From Candidatus Blastococcus massiliensis AP3 (GTDB taxonomy: Bacteria; Actinomycetota; Actinomycetes; Mycobacteriales; Geodermatophilaceae), in the NCBI RefSeq assembly GCF_000582785.1, contig NZ_HG931173.1, positions 1,641,131 to 1,705,130 on the forward strand: a stretch of DNA of 64,000 nucleotides. The letters are read 5' to 3'. The notes under the pieces were generated by a model. It did no database searches and was not told the origin of the DNA. It worked only from the letters and a program-made list of their open reading frames with translations. Every line of letters starts with the position of its first letter. Within the stretch, counting starts at the first letter, position 1. Position numbers and translations under genes: made by a program. Of this stretch, positions 46,406-56,700 are shown in pieces.

Positions 46406-46411
46406 TAGGGT
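46406..46411 (+). promoter_or_regulatory. Candidate -10 box of GIY-YIG gene
   Basis: TAGGGT ends 6 nt before the ATG at 46418; leaderless geometry. Confidence 0.5.
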
Positions 46412-46417
46412 TGCCAT

Positions 46418-46975
46418 ATGTCGACCGAGGGGCCGTTGGGTGATCTGGAGCCGCTGACGATACAACTGCAGGCCACGCTCACCGGCTATTTCGACCTCCG
46501 GGATGCTCGGTTCCGCGTGCGCCCCCCGTCCCCGAAACAACAGGTGGCGCCCGAGGTCCTGTCATTCCAGGACGATGATGGCGAAGCCGTTCCGGGCGTA
46601 TATCTGATTGCATTGAACGCCATCGGCGAATACTACGTAGGGCAGACGAAGGCCCTTGGTCGTCGCATGCGAGAGCATGCCAGCAAGGCATTGAAGGTTC
46701 GAGATGCGCTGACGCGCGAGCGAGACGCCCAGAAATCGCAGGAGTACGCAGGAGCTGAACTCATCACCTTCATGGGTTCGTACTCCCTGCACACGCAGCA
46801 CTCCTTCGATCAGGGCTCACGCAGGCCATTCCGACCGCTGGACCTCCATGATTTGCACGACCGACTCGCGCTGGAAGGCGCCGCACTGCGCGTCATGCGC
46901 AGCACGTTTTCGGGTGGCGCCGTATTGAACGCTCTGGACGACCGCGACGACGACGCCTGGCCCGTTGATTCCTGA
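46418..46975 (+). CDS. GIY-YIG nuclease-like protein, low GC
   Basis: 185-aa protein whose central part matches the GIY-YIG nuclease fold: GVYLI (residues 60-64), YYVGQT (72-77), catalytic Arg in GRRMREH (81-87), and a downstream Glu candidate in ALEGAAL (153). The N-terminal 50 residues are unassigned. Codon use differs from all neighbours: many A/T third positions (for example GTA-TAT-CTG-ATT-GCA-TTG), with G+C visibly lower. That suggests recent transfer. No recombinase, repeats or restriction partner flank it. Role (homing, restriction or repair nuclease) is unknown. Confidence 0.75.
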   Translation: MSTEGPLGDLEPLTIQLQATLTGYFDLRDARFRVRPPSPKQQVAPEVLSFQDDDGEAVPGVYLIALNAIGEYYVGQTKALGRRMREHASKALKVRDALTRERDAQKSQEYAGAELITFMGSYSLHTQHSFDQGSRRPFRPLDLHDLHDRLALEGAALRVMRSTFSGGAVLNALDDRDDDAWPVDS

Positions 46976-47201
46976 GGGGGCGTTCACGCGTGTCGTGGTC
47001 GGAGTGCCCAGGTAGGCGCTTCGACTCCTCGCCACGATCGGGAACCCTGCCGCGGTTCTCCGACTGTGGGGGGACGGCGGGGTCCGACCGGGGGCGCACG
47101 GACGGCGTCGACGAGATCGCCTCCTGCTCCGACGCGGGAGGACGGGCCAGGGCGGGAGCGTGATCACCGTTGCCGCATCCCCCCTGCACCGGAGGTCCGA
47201 A

Positions 47202-47972
<771 letters not shown>

Positions 47973-47976
47973 CCGG

Positions 47977-50448
47977 ATGCGCACCGTCGTGCTCGCCCAG
48001 CTCCGCACCCACGCGGCGCGGCTGATCGCCTCCACCCTGGCCGTCGTCATCGCCGTGGGCTTCGTCGTCGCCACGCTCGTGCTCAACGCGACCTCCCGCA
48101 CCACGGTCCTGGACACGGTCGGCGCCCGCTTCGTGGACGCCGCCGCCGTCGCCAGCACCACCTACGACCAGCCCTTCACCGACGACGACGTCGCCGCGCT
48201 CGCCGGCCTCGGGTCCGTCGGCGCCGTCGCCCCCTCCTACGAGACCGGCGTCCAGGCGTCGGTGCCCGGGCGTCCCGGGTCCCAGTACCTGATGGTCGAG
48301 TCGGTGGCCGGCGCGCCACAGCTGCGCTGGCAGGAGCTCTCCGCCGGCCGGCTCCCGCACGGTCCCGGGGAGGTCGCCGTCAGCGACCGCACCCGGGCCG
48401 AGGTGGGCGACGTCCTCAGCATCTCGAGCTACGACGACGAGGGCGAGGAGACGACGACGGAGGCCACCGTCACCGGCATCGTCGACCTGCGCGGCGACCC
48501 CGAGGCCGGCCTCTACGGCCGGGGCTTCGTCACCGAGGACCAGGCGCGCGCCTGGGGCGCCGTCGACCCGCTCCAGGTGCGGATCGCCGCCGGCCCCGGC
48601 TTCTCGGCCGAGCAGGTGCTCGGAGACGTCGGGGCCACGGTGAGCGGCGACGCCGTCGTGCGCACCGGCGAGGAGCAGGCCGAGAAGGCCGCCGCGGACC
48701 TGATGGGGAATGCCACCGCTCTGGCCGCGATCCTGCTGGTGTTCGGCACGGTCGCCGTCGTCGTCGCCGGGCTCGTCATCGCCAACACCTTCGCGGTCCT
48801 GCTCGCGCAGCGCACTCGCGAGCTGGCGCTGCTGCGCTGCGTCGGCGCCACCGCCCGGCAGGTCCGCCGCAGCGTGCTCGGCGAGGCGCTGGTCACCGGC
48901 CTGGTCTCCTCCGCCGTCGGCATCGCCGCCGGCATCGGGCTGGCGGCGCTGATCTCCGCGCTCGTGGGCGACAACTCCGCCATTCCGCTGTCCGGTGTCG
49001 CCGTACCGCTGTACAGCGTGCTGGTCGGGATGCTCGTGGGCACCGTCGTCACGGTGCTCGCGGCGCTGGCCCCGGCGCGGGCCGCCACCCGGGTCGCGCC
49101 CCTGGCCGCGCTGCGGCCGGTCGACGCCCCCCCGCTGCGCTCACGCCCGGGCCTGCTGCGCCTGGTCGCCGGGCTGCTGCTCGTGGTGCCCGGCGTCGCC
49201 CTGCTCGCCGCCGGCGTCCTCATGCCGGACGTGCTCGTCGCACTGCCCGGCGGGGTGCTCAGCTTCCTCGGCGTCGTGCTGCTCGCCCAGCGGGCGGTGC
49301 CGCCGGTCGTGGCGGGTGCGGGCCGGGTGGCCGGCCGCTTCGGTGGCGTCCCGGCCCGGCTGGCCGCGGGGAACGCCACTCGCAATCCGCGGCGCACCGC
49401 GGCGACGGCGACCGCGTTGCTCATCGGCGTGACCTTGACCAGCGCCTTCGTCGTCGGTGCCGCCTCGACCAAGGCCACCGCCCAGGAGGCGCTCGAGGCC
49501 GAGTTCCCCACCGACGTGCTCGTGCGCAACTACGACGCCCGACTCCCCACTGCGGTGAGCGGCGCCCTCCGCGAGGTCGACGGGGTGCAGCGCAGCGCCA
49601 CCGTGCTCGGGGGCGACGTGACCGGTCCCGACGGCGAACCGGTGTTCGTGCACGGTGTCGACGTCGCCGAGGCCACGGCCGTGCTGCGGTCCACCGACCA
49701 GATCGACCTCCCCGGGACCGGCGTGGCCGTGCTGCCGGAGTGGATCGCCGACTCGTGGTCGGTGCAGGACGGCGGGTCGGTGACCCTGGCCGCCGACGAC
49801 GGAGCGACGGTCACCCTGCAGGCGCAGGTCACCGGGCTCGAGCAGCCGCTGACGGTGGAGGCCGACGCGCTGCGCGCCCTGGTTCCCGACGCCGGAACCG
49901 CGGAGCTGTGGCTGCTGCTCGACGACGCCGCCCCGGACGCCCAGGTGGGCGTCGTCGACGAGATCACCGACGTCGTGGCCGAGGGGGATCCCGAGGCGCA
50001 GGTCACCGGCGTGGTCACCATGCGCGACCAGCTGAACGAGGTGCTCGACATCCTGCTGCTCGTCGTCACCGGGCTGCTCGCCGTGGCCGTCGTCATCGCC
50101 CTGATCGGCGTCGGCAACACCCTGGCCCTGTCGGTGGTGGAGCGGCGCCAGGAGAACGGGCTGCTGCGGGCGCTGGGCCTCACCCGGGGTCAGCTGCGCG
50201 GGCTGCTGGCCTGGGAGGCGGTGCTCGTCGCCGGTGTCGCCGCGGTGCTCGGAGTCCTGATCGGCGGCGCCTACGGACTGACCGGCGTGGCGTCGCTGCT
50301 CGGCAACGAGGCGGAGATCGTGCTCGACGTCCCGTGGCTGCAGGTGGGCGCGATCGTCGTCGTCGCCACCGTGGCGGGGCTGCTCGCCTCGGTGCTCCCC
50401 GCCCGCCGCGCCGCCCGCACCTCCCCGGTGGCCGCCATCGCCGCCTGA
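47977..50448 (+). CDS. FtsX-type ABC permease (double FtsX domain)
   Basis: 823-aa permease with the actinobacterial duplicated layout: TM1 (about 15-35), an extracytoplasmic domain (about 40-240), three TMs forming the first FtsX core (LRCVGATARQVRRSVLGEALVTG), two linking TMs, a second TM with another extracytoplasmic domain (about 470-690) and a second FtsX core (LLRALGLTRGQLRGLLAWEAVLVAG). The RALG/RCVGAT motif contacts the ATPase. It pairs with the ATPase 4 nt upstream. Such exporters often confer antibiotic peptide resistance; substrate here unknown. A family C repeat follows. Confidence 0.93.
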   Translation: MRTVVLAQLRTHAARLIASTLAVVIAVGFVVATLVLNATSRTTVLDTVGARFVDAAAVASTTYDQPFTDDDVAALAGLGSVGAVAPSYETGVQASVPGRPGSQYLMVESVAGAPQLRWQELSAGRLPHGPGEVAVSDRTRAEVGDVLSISSYDDEGEETTTEATVTGIVDLRGDPEAGLYGRGFVTEDQARAWGAVDPLQVRIAAGPGFSAEQVLGDVGATVSGDAVVRTGEEQAEKAAADLMGNATALAAILLVFGTVAVVVAGLVIANTFAVLLAQRTRELALLRCVGATARQVRRSVLGEALVTGLVSSAVGIAAGIGLAALISALVGDNSAIPLSGVAVPLYSVLVGMLVGTVVTVLAALAPARAATRVAPLAALRPVDAPPLRSRPGLLRLVAGLLLVVPGVALLAAGVLMPDVLVALPGGVLSFLGVVLLAQRAVPPVVAGAGRVAGRFGGVPARLAAGNATRNPRRTAATATALLIGVTLTSAFVVGAASTKATAQEALEAEFPTDVLVRNYDARLPTAVSGALREVDGVQRSATVLGGDVTGPDGEPVFVHGVDVAEATAVLRSTDQIDLPGTGVAVLPEWIADSWSVQDGGSVTLAADDGATVTLQAQVTGLEQPLTVEADALRALVPDAGTAELWLLLDDAAPDAQVGVVDEITDVVAEGDPEAQVTGVVTMRDQLNEVLDILLLVVTGLLAVAVVIALIGVGNTLALSVVERRQENGLLRALGLTRGQLRGLLAWEAVLVAGVAAVLGVLIGGAYGLTGVASLLGNEAEIVLDVPWLQVGAIVVVATVAGLLASVLPARRAARTSPVAAIAA

Positions 50449-50460
50449 CCCCTCCGCCAC

Positions 50461-50540
50461 GATCAGGTCCCCTGATCCCCGAGCGTCCTCCCTCAGGTCC
50501 CACGGTGAGGGAGGACGCTCCACGATCAGGGAGCCTGATC
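50461..50540. repeat. Family C tripartite palindrome, copy 2
   Basis: Parts: GATCAGG-TCC-CCTGATC (50461-50477), central hairpin arms GAGCGTCCTCCCTCA (50481-50495) and TGAGGGAGGACGCTC (50506-50520), and GATCAGG-GAG-CCTGATC (50524-50540). The linkers differ from copy 1, while the arms are conserved. It lies 13 nt after the ABC permease stop. Confidence 0.85.
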
Positions 50541-50603
50541 CCAGCCGGGGGAGCGTCGTCCGGCTCACAGCGGTTCCCCACCGCCTGCTGGGATGCTGGA
50601 GCC

Positions 50604-51818
50604 GTGCCGTCCCGTCCGACCCGCCGTGCCACCGTCGCCGCCGCCGTCCTCGCCGGACCCGTGAGCTGGCTGACCGCTGCGGCCTGGGGCCTGCCGACGG
50701 CGGTCGGCGCGCACCGCCGCCGGTTGCGACCGGTGGTCGCCGGCTCGCCGCACTTCTCGGACGGCGCTTTCCACAACACGCTGCCCACCCCGGCGCTGGC
50801 CCCGGCCAACACCCGCGACGGCCTGCTCCGGCAGTGGCACGAGGAGCGGCACGTCGGCCTGCCGGGTGGGCCCATCCCGCTGGCGCGCACCGAGCTCCCG
50901 GCCGAGGCGGCCGAGCTGGCGGTCACCTGGTTCGGGCACGCCAGCGCGCTGCTGGAGGTCGACGGACGGCGGGTGCTGGTGGACCCGGTCTGGGGCCACC
51001 GCGTCTCCCCGTCGCCGGTGTTCGGACCCACCCGCCTGCACGAGCCGCCGATGCCGATCGAGGACCTGCCGCCGGTCGACGCCGTCCTCATCTCCCACGA
51101 CCACTACGACCACCTCGACCTGCCGACGGTCCGCGCCCTGGTCAGGACGCAGGCGGCGCCGTTCGTCGTGCCCCTCGGCATCGGCGAGCACCTGCGCAAG
51201 TGGCGCGTGCCCGAGGAGCGCATCGTCGAACTGGACTGGGACGGCGAGCACACCGTCGACGGCCTCACGCTGACCTGCACCGAGGCACGGCACTTCTCCG
51301 GCCGCTACCTGCACCGCAACACCACGCTGTGGGCCTCGTGGGCGGTCACCGGTCCGCGGCACCGCGTGTACTTCGGCGGGGACACCGGCTACACCCCTGC
51401 GTTCGCCGGGATCGGGGCACGGCTGGGCCCGTTCGACCTGACCCTCCTGCCGATCGGCGCGTACAACGACGCGTGGCATGCGATCCACATGGACCCCGAG
51501 GAGGCGGTCCGCGCGCACGGCGACCTCGGCGGGGCGGTCCTGCTGCCCATCCACTGGGCGACGTTCAACCTCGCCTTCCACCGCTGGGCCGAGCCCGTGC
51601 AGCGGTTGCTGGCCGCCGCCGAGCAGCGGGGCAGGACGGTGGTCGTGCCGCAGCCGGGGGAACGGGTCGACGTCCTGGACCCGCCGCCGCTGCGGGACTG
51701 GTGGACGGCGGTCGGCTCGGCCGCGGACGGGCCTCCCGGAACCTCGTCGGCCGGGCTCGGCACCTCGGTGTTCACCCGGGTCCTGACCCGCCTGACCGCC
51801 CTGCTGCCGGGCGCCTGA
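50604..51818 (+). CDS. Metallo-beta-lactamase-fold hydrolase (NAPE-PLD/UlaG-like)
   Basis: 404-aa protein. A hydrophobic N-terminus (AAAVLAGPVSWLTAAAWGLP) may anchor it. The MBL fold begins at VTWFGHASALLEVDGRRVLVDPVWG; the zinc motif is ISHDHYDHLD (HxHxDH), with further ligands in EARHFSGR, YFGGDTGY and LLPIHWATF. This order matches the NAPE-PLD/RomA branch, which hydrolyses phosphodiester or related lipids, but actinobacterial substrates are unknown. The GTG at 50604 has GATGCT 6 nt upstream and GGAG nearer; either leaderless or SD-led initiation is possible. Confidence 0.85.
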   Translation: MPSRPTRRATVAAAVLAGPVSWLTAAAWGLPTAVGAHRRRLRPVVAGSPHFSDGAFHNTLPTPALAPANTRDGLLRQWHEERHVGLPGGPIPLARTELPAEAAELAVTWFGHASALLEVDGRRVLVDPVWGHRVSPSPVFGPTRLHEPPMPIEDLPPVDAVLISHDHYDHLDLPTVRALVRTQAAPFVVPLGIGEHLRKWRVPEERIVELDWDGEHTVDGLTLTCTEARHFSGRYLHRNTTLWASWAVTGPRHRVYFGGDTGYTPAFAGIGARLGPFDLTLLPIGAYNDAWHAIHMDPEEAVRAHGDLGGAVLLPIHWATFNLAFHRWAEPVQRLLAAAEQRGRTVVVPQPGERVDVLDPPPLRDWWTAVGSAADGPPGTSSAGLGTSVFTRVLTRLTALLPGA

Positions 51819-51825
51819 GCGCCTG

Positions 51826-51840
51826 AGTGCGTGACGCACT
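51826..51840. promoter_or_regulatory. 15-bp palindrome in leader of soluble chemoreceptor
   Basis: AGTGCGT-G-ACGCACT is a perfect odd palindrome 7 nt after the hydrolase stop and 148 nt before the chemoreceptor start. It could be an operator; nothing else identifies the binder. The rest of the 170-nt gap shows only GAGGAG before the ATG. Confidence 0.3.
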
Positions 51841-51988
51841 TCACGCGGATCGAGGTGTGAAGCGGTCTTCTCTCACCGCAACTGCGTGCCGCACAACCAC
51901 TACGGGTGTAGTCACGCCACTCTCGGCTCGTTCGCGCTGGTCAGCGCGCCGATGGGACAGCACTGACCACGAATCGAGGAGTCGCGCA

Positions 51989-53539
51989 ATGCTGCAGTTC
52001 GGGCGTCGTACCGCTGTCGCGGAACCCACCGACGCGGCGCTGGAGGCGCAGGCCAACGCCGCTGCCGTCACCGCCGTCGTCACGGTGCTGGCGGAGGCAC
52101 GGACCTCGGCAGAGGCCATCACCGGTGTCCTCGATCTGGTCCGCGAGCGCTTCGGCTGGGCCTACGGCTCCTACTGGCGGGTGGAGGACGACCGGGCGCT
52201 GCACTTCGTGCAGGAGTCCGGCGACGCCGGCCCGGAATTCCGGCAGGTCACGCTCGCCGCGTCCTTCCAGGAGGGCGTGGGCCTGTCCGGACGCGCGTGG
52301 CGGGCGCGGGACCTCGTCTTCGTCCCCGACATCGGTCAGGTGACCGACTGCGTGCGCGCACCGGTGGCCCAGCGCGTGGGCGTGCGCAGCGGCATCTGCT
52401 TCCTGCTCCTCGAGGACGGCCAGGTCACCGGGACCATGGACTTCTTCACCACCGAGACCCTGCAGCCCTCGGCCCAACGGCTGGAGACCCTCCGGGCGAT
52501 CGGCCGGCTGGTGTCGCAGGCGCTGGAGCGGGTCCTCGTGTCCGAGCGCCAGGCCGAGACGGCCCAGGACATGGCGGCGGTCAACCAGGTCCTGCGGCAG
52601 GTCTCGACGGCGACCTCCCGCGAGGCGGCGATGACCGGGGCGCTGGACACCATCCGGGAGGGCTTCGGCTGGGCGTACGGCTCGTACTGGGCCGTCTCGG
52701 ACGAGGACCGCACGCTGCGCTTCGTGCAGGAGTCGGGCACCGCCGGCCAGGAGTTCCGCGAGGTGACGCTCGCCGCCTCCTTCGCCGAGGGCGTGGGCCT
52801 GTCCGGACGCGCCTGGCGGGCCCGCGACCTGGTCTTCGTCGAGGACCTCGCCCAGGTGACCGACTGCGTGCGGGCACCCGCGGCGCAGCGCGCCGGCGTG
52901 AAGTCCGGCGTGTGCCTGCCGATCGTGGTCGGCGGCGAGGTCGTGGGCACCATGGACTTCTTCGCCACCACCGCCCTCACCCTCACACCGGGGCGGGAGG
53001 ACGCACTGCGCAACACCGCCTTCCTCCTCGGCCAGGCGATGGAGCGGTTCGCGGCCGCCGACCGGCTGGAGCGGGCCGGCCGCGAACTGCTGGAGTCCAT
53101 CACCGAGGTGGAGCGCAACGTGCTGTCGGCGACGTCGGTGGCCGGCGACGGCGAGCGGCTGGCCCAGGAGGCCAACGCCGAGGTCGCCGGGCCGGGCGAG
53201 TCCAGCGCCGACATCGGCAAGGTGGTCAAGACCATCCGGGGCATCGCCGACCAGACCAACCTGCTGGCGCTCAACGCCACCATCGAGGCCGCCCGCGCAG
53301 GTGAGGCGGGGCGTGGCTTCGCGGTCGTGGCCAACGAGGTCAAGGAACTCGCCGCGGAGACCGCGCGGGTCACGACGGACGTCGACGCCAAGGTCTCCGC
53401 GATCCAGGCGCAGGTGGACCGCGTGGTCTCGGCGCTGGCGGCGATCAGCGAGGCGGTGTCGAGCATCAATGCGACCCAGACGGTGATCAGCGGCGTGCTG
53501 ACCGAGCAGGCCGCCGTGACCAGGGCGATCCTCGACTAG
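51989..53539 (+). CDS. Soluble double-GAF chemoreceptor
   Basis: 516-aa cytoplasmic protein without TMs or HAMP. Two adjacent GAF domains (about 26-180 and 197-352) are close copies: both contain [41 protein letters not shown] and a GTMDFF end, offset by about 172 residues. A short MCP signalling domain (about 360-516) has [19 protein letters not shown]. Each GAF has a conserved Cys (C121, C293) in VTDCVRAP. The intramolecular duplication looks recent. GAGGAG precedes the ATG. It shares the base quartet CTAG with the stop of the convergent glycosylase gene. Confidence 0.92.
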   Translation: MLQFGRRTAVAEPTDAALEAQANAAAVTAVVTVLAEARTSAEAITGVLDLVRERFGWAYGSYWRVEDDRALHFVQESGDAGPEFRQVTLAASFQEGVGLSGRAWRARDLVFVPDIGQVTDCVRAPVAQRVGVRSGICFLLLEDGQVTGTMDFFTTETLQPSAQRLETLRAIGRLVSQALERVLVSERQAETAQDMAAVNQVLRQVSTATSREAAMTGALDTIREGFGWAYGSYWAVSDEDRTLRFVQESGTAGQEFREVTLAASFAEGVGLSGRAWRARDLVFVEDLAQVTDCVRAPAAQRAGVKSGVCLPIVVGGEVVGTMDFFATTALTLTPGREDALRNTAFLLGQAMERFAAADRLERAGRELLESITEVERNVLSATSVAGDGERLAQEANAEVAGPGESSADIGKVVKTIRGIADQTNLLALNATIEAARAGEAGRGFAVVANEVKELAAETARVTTDVDAKVSAIQAQVDRVVSALAAISEAVSSINATQTVISGVLTEQAAVTRAILD

Positions 53540-54390
53540 CGCAGGAGCTTGCTCATCCGCCGGTCGGCCAGGGGCTTGCCGCCGGTCTGGCAGGTCGCGC
53601 AGTACTGCAGCGAGGTGTCGGCGAAGCTGACCTCCCGGACGGTGTCGCCGCAGACGGGGCACGGCAGCCCGGTGCGCGCGTGCACCTGCAGGCCCGAGCG
53701 CTTCTCGCCCTTCATGGTGGCGGCCTTCTGGCCGAGCTGACGGTCCAGCGCCTCGGCCAGCGTCGTGCGCATCGCCTCGTAGAGACGGACCAGTTCGTCG
53801 TCGGAGAGCTTGTCGGCCATCTTGAACGGAGAGAGCCGCGCGGCGTGCAGGATCTCGTCCGAGTAGGCGTTGCCGACCCCGGCGAGCAGCGTCTGGTCGG
53901 TGAGCGCCCCCTTGAGCTGGCCGGAGCGGCCGGCCATCAGCCGGGCGAACGTGTCGCGGTCCACCTGCAGGGCGTCCGGTCCGAGCCGCGCGATCCCCGG
54001 CACCTCGGCCGGCGAGCGGACGACGTAGACGGCGAGCCCCTTGCGGGTCCCCTGCTCGGTGAGGTCGAACCCGTTGCCGTCATCCAGGTGCACCCGCAGC
54101 GCCAGTGGCCCCTTGCCCGGCTTCGGCGGGGCGGCGGGCAGGTTCTCCCGCCAGTGCAGCCACCCGGCCCGGGCCAGGTGGACGACGAGGTGCACGCCGG
54201 AGACGTCGAGGTCGAGGAACTTGCCGTGCCGGCCGGCCCCGGTGATCTCCAGACCGCCGAGCGCGGACAGCGGCGGGTCGAAGGTCTTGATCGCCTGCAC
54301 GGAGGCGAGGTCGGCGCGGGTCAGCACGCGGCCGACGGCGTTCTCCCGCAGGAACCCCGCCAGCGCCTCCACCTCGGGCAACTCCGGCAT
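53536..54390 (-). CDS. Fpg/Nei-family DNA glycosylase
   Basis: Base-excision repair glycosylase/AP lyase of 284 aa. The N-terminus [11 protein letters not shown] supplies the catalytic Pro2 and Glu3. The H2TH domain lies around 130-225 ([17 protein letters not shown]), with the intercalation region before it. The C-terminal zinc finger has CPVC (C244, C247) and CATC (C264, C267). It removes oxidised bases. Whether Fpg- or Nei-type cannot be decided; the short insertion pattern resembles actinobacterial Nei-like proteins. It is divergent from a photolyase, with a family A palindrome between, forming a small DNA-repair pair. Confidence 0.93.
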   Translation of the reverse strand: MPELPEVEALAGFLRENAVGRVLTRADLASVQAIKTFDPPLSALGGLEITGAGRHGKFLDLDVSGVHLVVHLARAGWLHWRENLPAAPPKPGKGPLALRVHLDDGNGFDLTEQGTRKGLAVYVVRSPAEVPGIARLGPDALQVDRDTFARLMAGRSGQLKGALTDQTLLAGVGNAYSDEILHAARLSPFKMADKLSDDELVRLYEAMRTTLAEALDRQLGQKAATMKGEKRSGLQVHARTGLPCPVCGDTVREVSFADTSLQYCATCQTGGKPLADRRMSKLLR

Positions 54391-54437
54391 CCGACCATGA
54401 TCGCGCGGTTCGGCGCGCTACGCCGTCCCCGATCAGG

Positions 54438-54459
54438 GGACTTTCGGCGCCGAAAGTCC
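54438..54459. repeat. Family A palindrome, copy 4
   Basis: 22-bp core GGACTTTCGGC and complement, preceded by GATCAGG. It lies in the divergent promoter region of the glycosylase (54390) and photolyase (54501) genes. Confidence 0.9.
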
Positions 54460-54488
54460 GTCAGGGGGCGGGCGGCGACGGACCTGCC

Positions 54489-54494
54489 TACGGT
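54489..54494 (+). promoter_or_regulatory. Candidate -10 box of photolyase
   Basis: TACGGT ends 6 nt before the GTG at 54501; leaderless geometry. Confidence 0.5.
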
Positions 54495-54500
54495 CGACCG

Positions 54501-55862
54501 GTGCCGACGTCGTTGCTCTGGTTCCGGCGCGACCTGCGGCTGCACGACCACCCGGCGCTGCTCGCCGCCCGCGACGCCGCGGGCCCGGACGGCGACGTCG
54601 TCCCGGTGTTCGTGTTGGACGAGCGGCTGTGGGGCCCCTCGGGCGAGCCGCGCCGGCGCTTCCTGCTCGGCTGCCTGGCCGCGCTCGACGCCGACCTCGA
54701 CGGCGCGCTGGTGCTCCGCTCCGGCGCCCCGGCCCGCGTGATCCCCCAGCTGGCGCGGGAGGTGGGCGCGACCACCGTGCACGTCAGTGCCGACGCCGGC
54801 CCCTACGGACGACGCCGCGACGACGCCGTCGAGCGGGCACTGGACGACGTCCCCCTGGTGCGCACCGGCTCGCCGTACCTGGTGACGCCCGGGCGGGTGA
54901 CCACGCGCACCGGCACCCCGTTCCAGGTCTTCTCCCCCTTCGCCCGTGCCTGGCGGGAGCACGGCTGGCGGGCACCGGCCGGCCCGCCGGACGGCGTCCG
55001 CTGGCGGACCGGTGTCCGCTCCGAGGAGCCGCCACCCGCGCCCGAGGTCGCCGCCGACCTCCCGCCCGCCGGTGAGCAGGCCGCCCGGACCGCCTGGGCC
55101 CGGTTCCGCGACGAGCGGCTGCCCGCCTACGCCGAGGGCCGCGACCTGCCCGGCACGGCCGGGACCAGCCGGCTGTCGGCCTACCTGAAGTACGGCTGCA
55201 TCCATCCGCGCACGCTCGCGGCCGACCTGGCGGGGGAGCGGTCCGAGGCCGCGCGCCGCTACACCGACGAGCTGGCCTGGCGGGACTTCTACGCCGACGT
55301 CCTGTGGCACCGCCCCGAGTCGGCCCGCGAGTACCTCAAGCCCGAGCTGCGCGGCATGGGCTACGACAGCGGTCCCGACGCCGAGGCGCTGGTGCGCGCC
55401 TGGGAGACCGGCCGCACCGGCTTCCCGATCGTCGACGCCGGCATGCGCCAGCTGCTCGGCGAGGCCTACGTGCACAACCGGGTGCGGATGATCGTCGCGT
55501 CGTTCCTGGTGAAGGACCTGCACCAGGAGTGGACCCGCGGCGCCCGGTTCTTCATGCGGCACCTCGTCGACGGCGACCTGGCCAGCAACCAGCACGGCTG
55601 GCAGTGGGTGGCCGGCACCGGCACCGACGCCTCGCCGTACTACCGGGTCTTCAACCCGATCACCCAGGGGAAGAAGTTCGACCCCGAGGGCGCCTACGTG
55701 AAGCAGTGGGTCCCCGAGCTGCGCGACCTCGACCCGAAGCACGTGCACGAACCGTGGACGGCGCCCGGCGGCCTCCCGACCGGATATCCCGAGCCGATCG
55801 TGGACCACGCGCACGAGCGCCGGGTCGCCCTGGACCGCTACGCCCGCGTCCGCGCCGGCTGA
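54501..55862 (+). CDS. phr: Deoxyribodipyrimidine photolyase
   Basis: Light-driven repair of cyclobutane pyrimidine dimers; 453 aa, full length. N-terminal antenna domain (about 1-130) starts LLWFRRDLRLHDHPAL. The C-terminal FAD domain has TSRLSAYLKYGCIHPRTL, ELAWRDFYADVLWHRP, GFPIVDAGMRQL, YVHNRVRMIVASFLVKDLH and SNQHGWQWVAGTGTDASPYYRVFNP, the canonical class I CPD photolyase blocks including the electron-transfer Trp region. Leaderless start at GTG 54501. Convergent with the next gene, 1 nt apart. Confidence 0.95.
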   Translation: MPTSLLWFRRDLRLHDHPALLAARDAAGPDGDVVPVFVLDERLWGPSGEPRRRFLLGCLAALDADLDGALVLRSGAPARVIPQLAREVGATTVHVSADAGPYGRRRDDAVERALDDVPLVRTGSPYLVTPGRVTTRTGTPFQVFSPFARAWREHGWRAPAGPPDGVRWRTGVRSEEPPPAPEVAADLPPAGEQAARTAWARFRDERLPAYAEGRDLPGTAGTSRLSAYLKYGCIHPRTLAADLAGERSEAARRYTDELAWRDFYADVLWHRPESAREYLKPELRGMGYDSGPDAEALVRAWETGRTGFPIVDAGMRQLLGEAYVHNRVRMIVASFLVKDLHQEWTRGARFFMRHLVDGDLASNQHGWQWVAGTGTDASPYYRVFNPITQGKKFDPEGAYVKQWVPELRDLDPKHVHEPWTAPGGLPTGYPEPIVDHAHERRVALDRYARVRAG

Positions 55863-56657
55863 TCAGCCGACCAGCAGCTCCACCGGTTCCCGCCGGGCCA
55901 CGGTGCGGACGACCAGCGCGACCGTCACCGCCGCGGCGGCCCCGAGCGCGGCCACGACGACGAGGGTCGGCGCCACGTCCACGGCGACGGCCACCAGCCC
56001 CCACACCGCGGCGAGCGCGAACGGACCGGCGGCGACGCGGGCGGCCAGCACCAGGCCCGAGGCGATCAGCCCGACGGCGACGAGGGCGGCCACCGCCCAC
56101 CACTCGGCCGCCGTCCCGGTCGGCTCGGCGCCGAGGGCGACACCGGCCTGGCCGGTGTTCACGGTGGCGGCGATGGTCACCCAGCCGAGCAGCAGCCCCG
56201 CGAGCGCGGCCGGCAGCAGCCGGCCCAGCCCGTCGGGGGAGAGGTCCTGCAGCCGGGCCCAGGCGACCGCCGTGGCGGCGACGATCCCGAAGATGACGAC
56301 GACCGGGAGCAGCGGCTGGGAGATGCCGATCAGCGGGAAGAGGATCTCCCACACCGCGTTCCCGGCGAACGCCAGGGCCAGCGGCCATCCGGTGCGCCGG
56401 TGCAGCTCGCGGCCGCGCTGCGACGGGAGTGCCTGGTGAACCGCCCACGCCAGCGCGCCGGCGAAGATGACGCCCCAGATCGAGAAGGCGTAGCCGGCGG
56501 GGGTGATCAGCGAGCCGGTCTCGTCGCTGACGTCCCCCACGCTGCGGTCGGAGACGGCGGAGCCGAGCGGGCTGCCGACCACCTGCGCGACCGCGGCGAC
56601 CACCACCGCCGCGGCCCTGATCCCGTCCCGCCGGTCCACGTCGTCCGCCTGATCCAT
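55863..56657 (-). CDS. TspO/MBR-like integral membrane protein
   Basis: 264-aa protein with about seven hydrophobic helices. The block ITPAGYAFSIWGVIFAGALAWAVHQ matches the TspO/MBR-like membrane family in which a Pro-x-x-x-x-F-x-I-W-G motif is conserved. TspO proteins bind tetrapyrroles and lipids; this longer version with two more helices than classic five-TM TspO probably belongs to a related actinobacterial group. ATG 56657 is preceded by AGGGG. It follows the DUF309 gene on the same strand, and ends against the photolyase stop. Function is inferred from one motif only. Confidence 0.65.
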   Translation of the reverse strand: MDQADDVDRRDGIRAAAVVVAAVAQVVGSPLGSAVSDRSVGDVSDETGSLITPAGYAFSIWGVIFAGALAWAVHQALPSQRGRELHRRTGWPLALAFAGNAVWEILFPLIGISQPLLPVVVIFGIVAATAVAWARLQDLSPDGLGRLLPAALAGLLLGWVTIAATVNTGQAGVALGAEPTGTAAEWWAVAALVAVGLIASGLVLAARVAAGPFALAAVWGLVAVAVDVAPTLVVVAALGAAAAVTVALVVRTVARREPVELLVG

Positions 56658-56700
56658 GCAGAGCCCCTGCCCGGTGCGGGACGACGGGCAAACCCGGAGG

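Noticed and set aside
46976..47201. Possible tRNA or attachment site in the gap after the GIY-YIG gene
   Set aside because: No cloverleaf, CCA-end or direct repeat pair can be made out by eye.
51826..51840. Terminator after the metallo-beta-lactamase-fold gene
   Set aside because: The 15-bp palindrome has no loop, so it cannot form a normal terminator hairpin; an operator is more likely.
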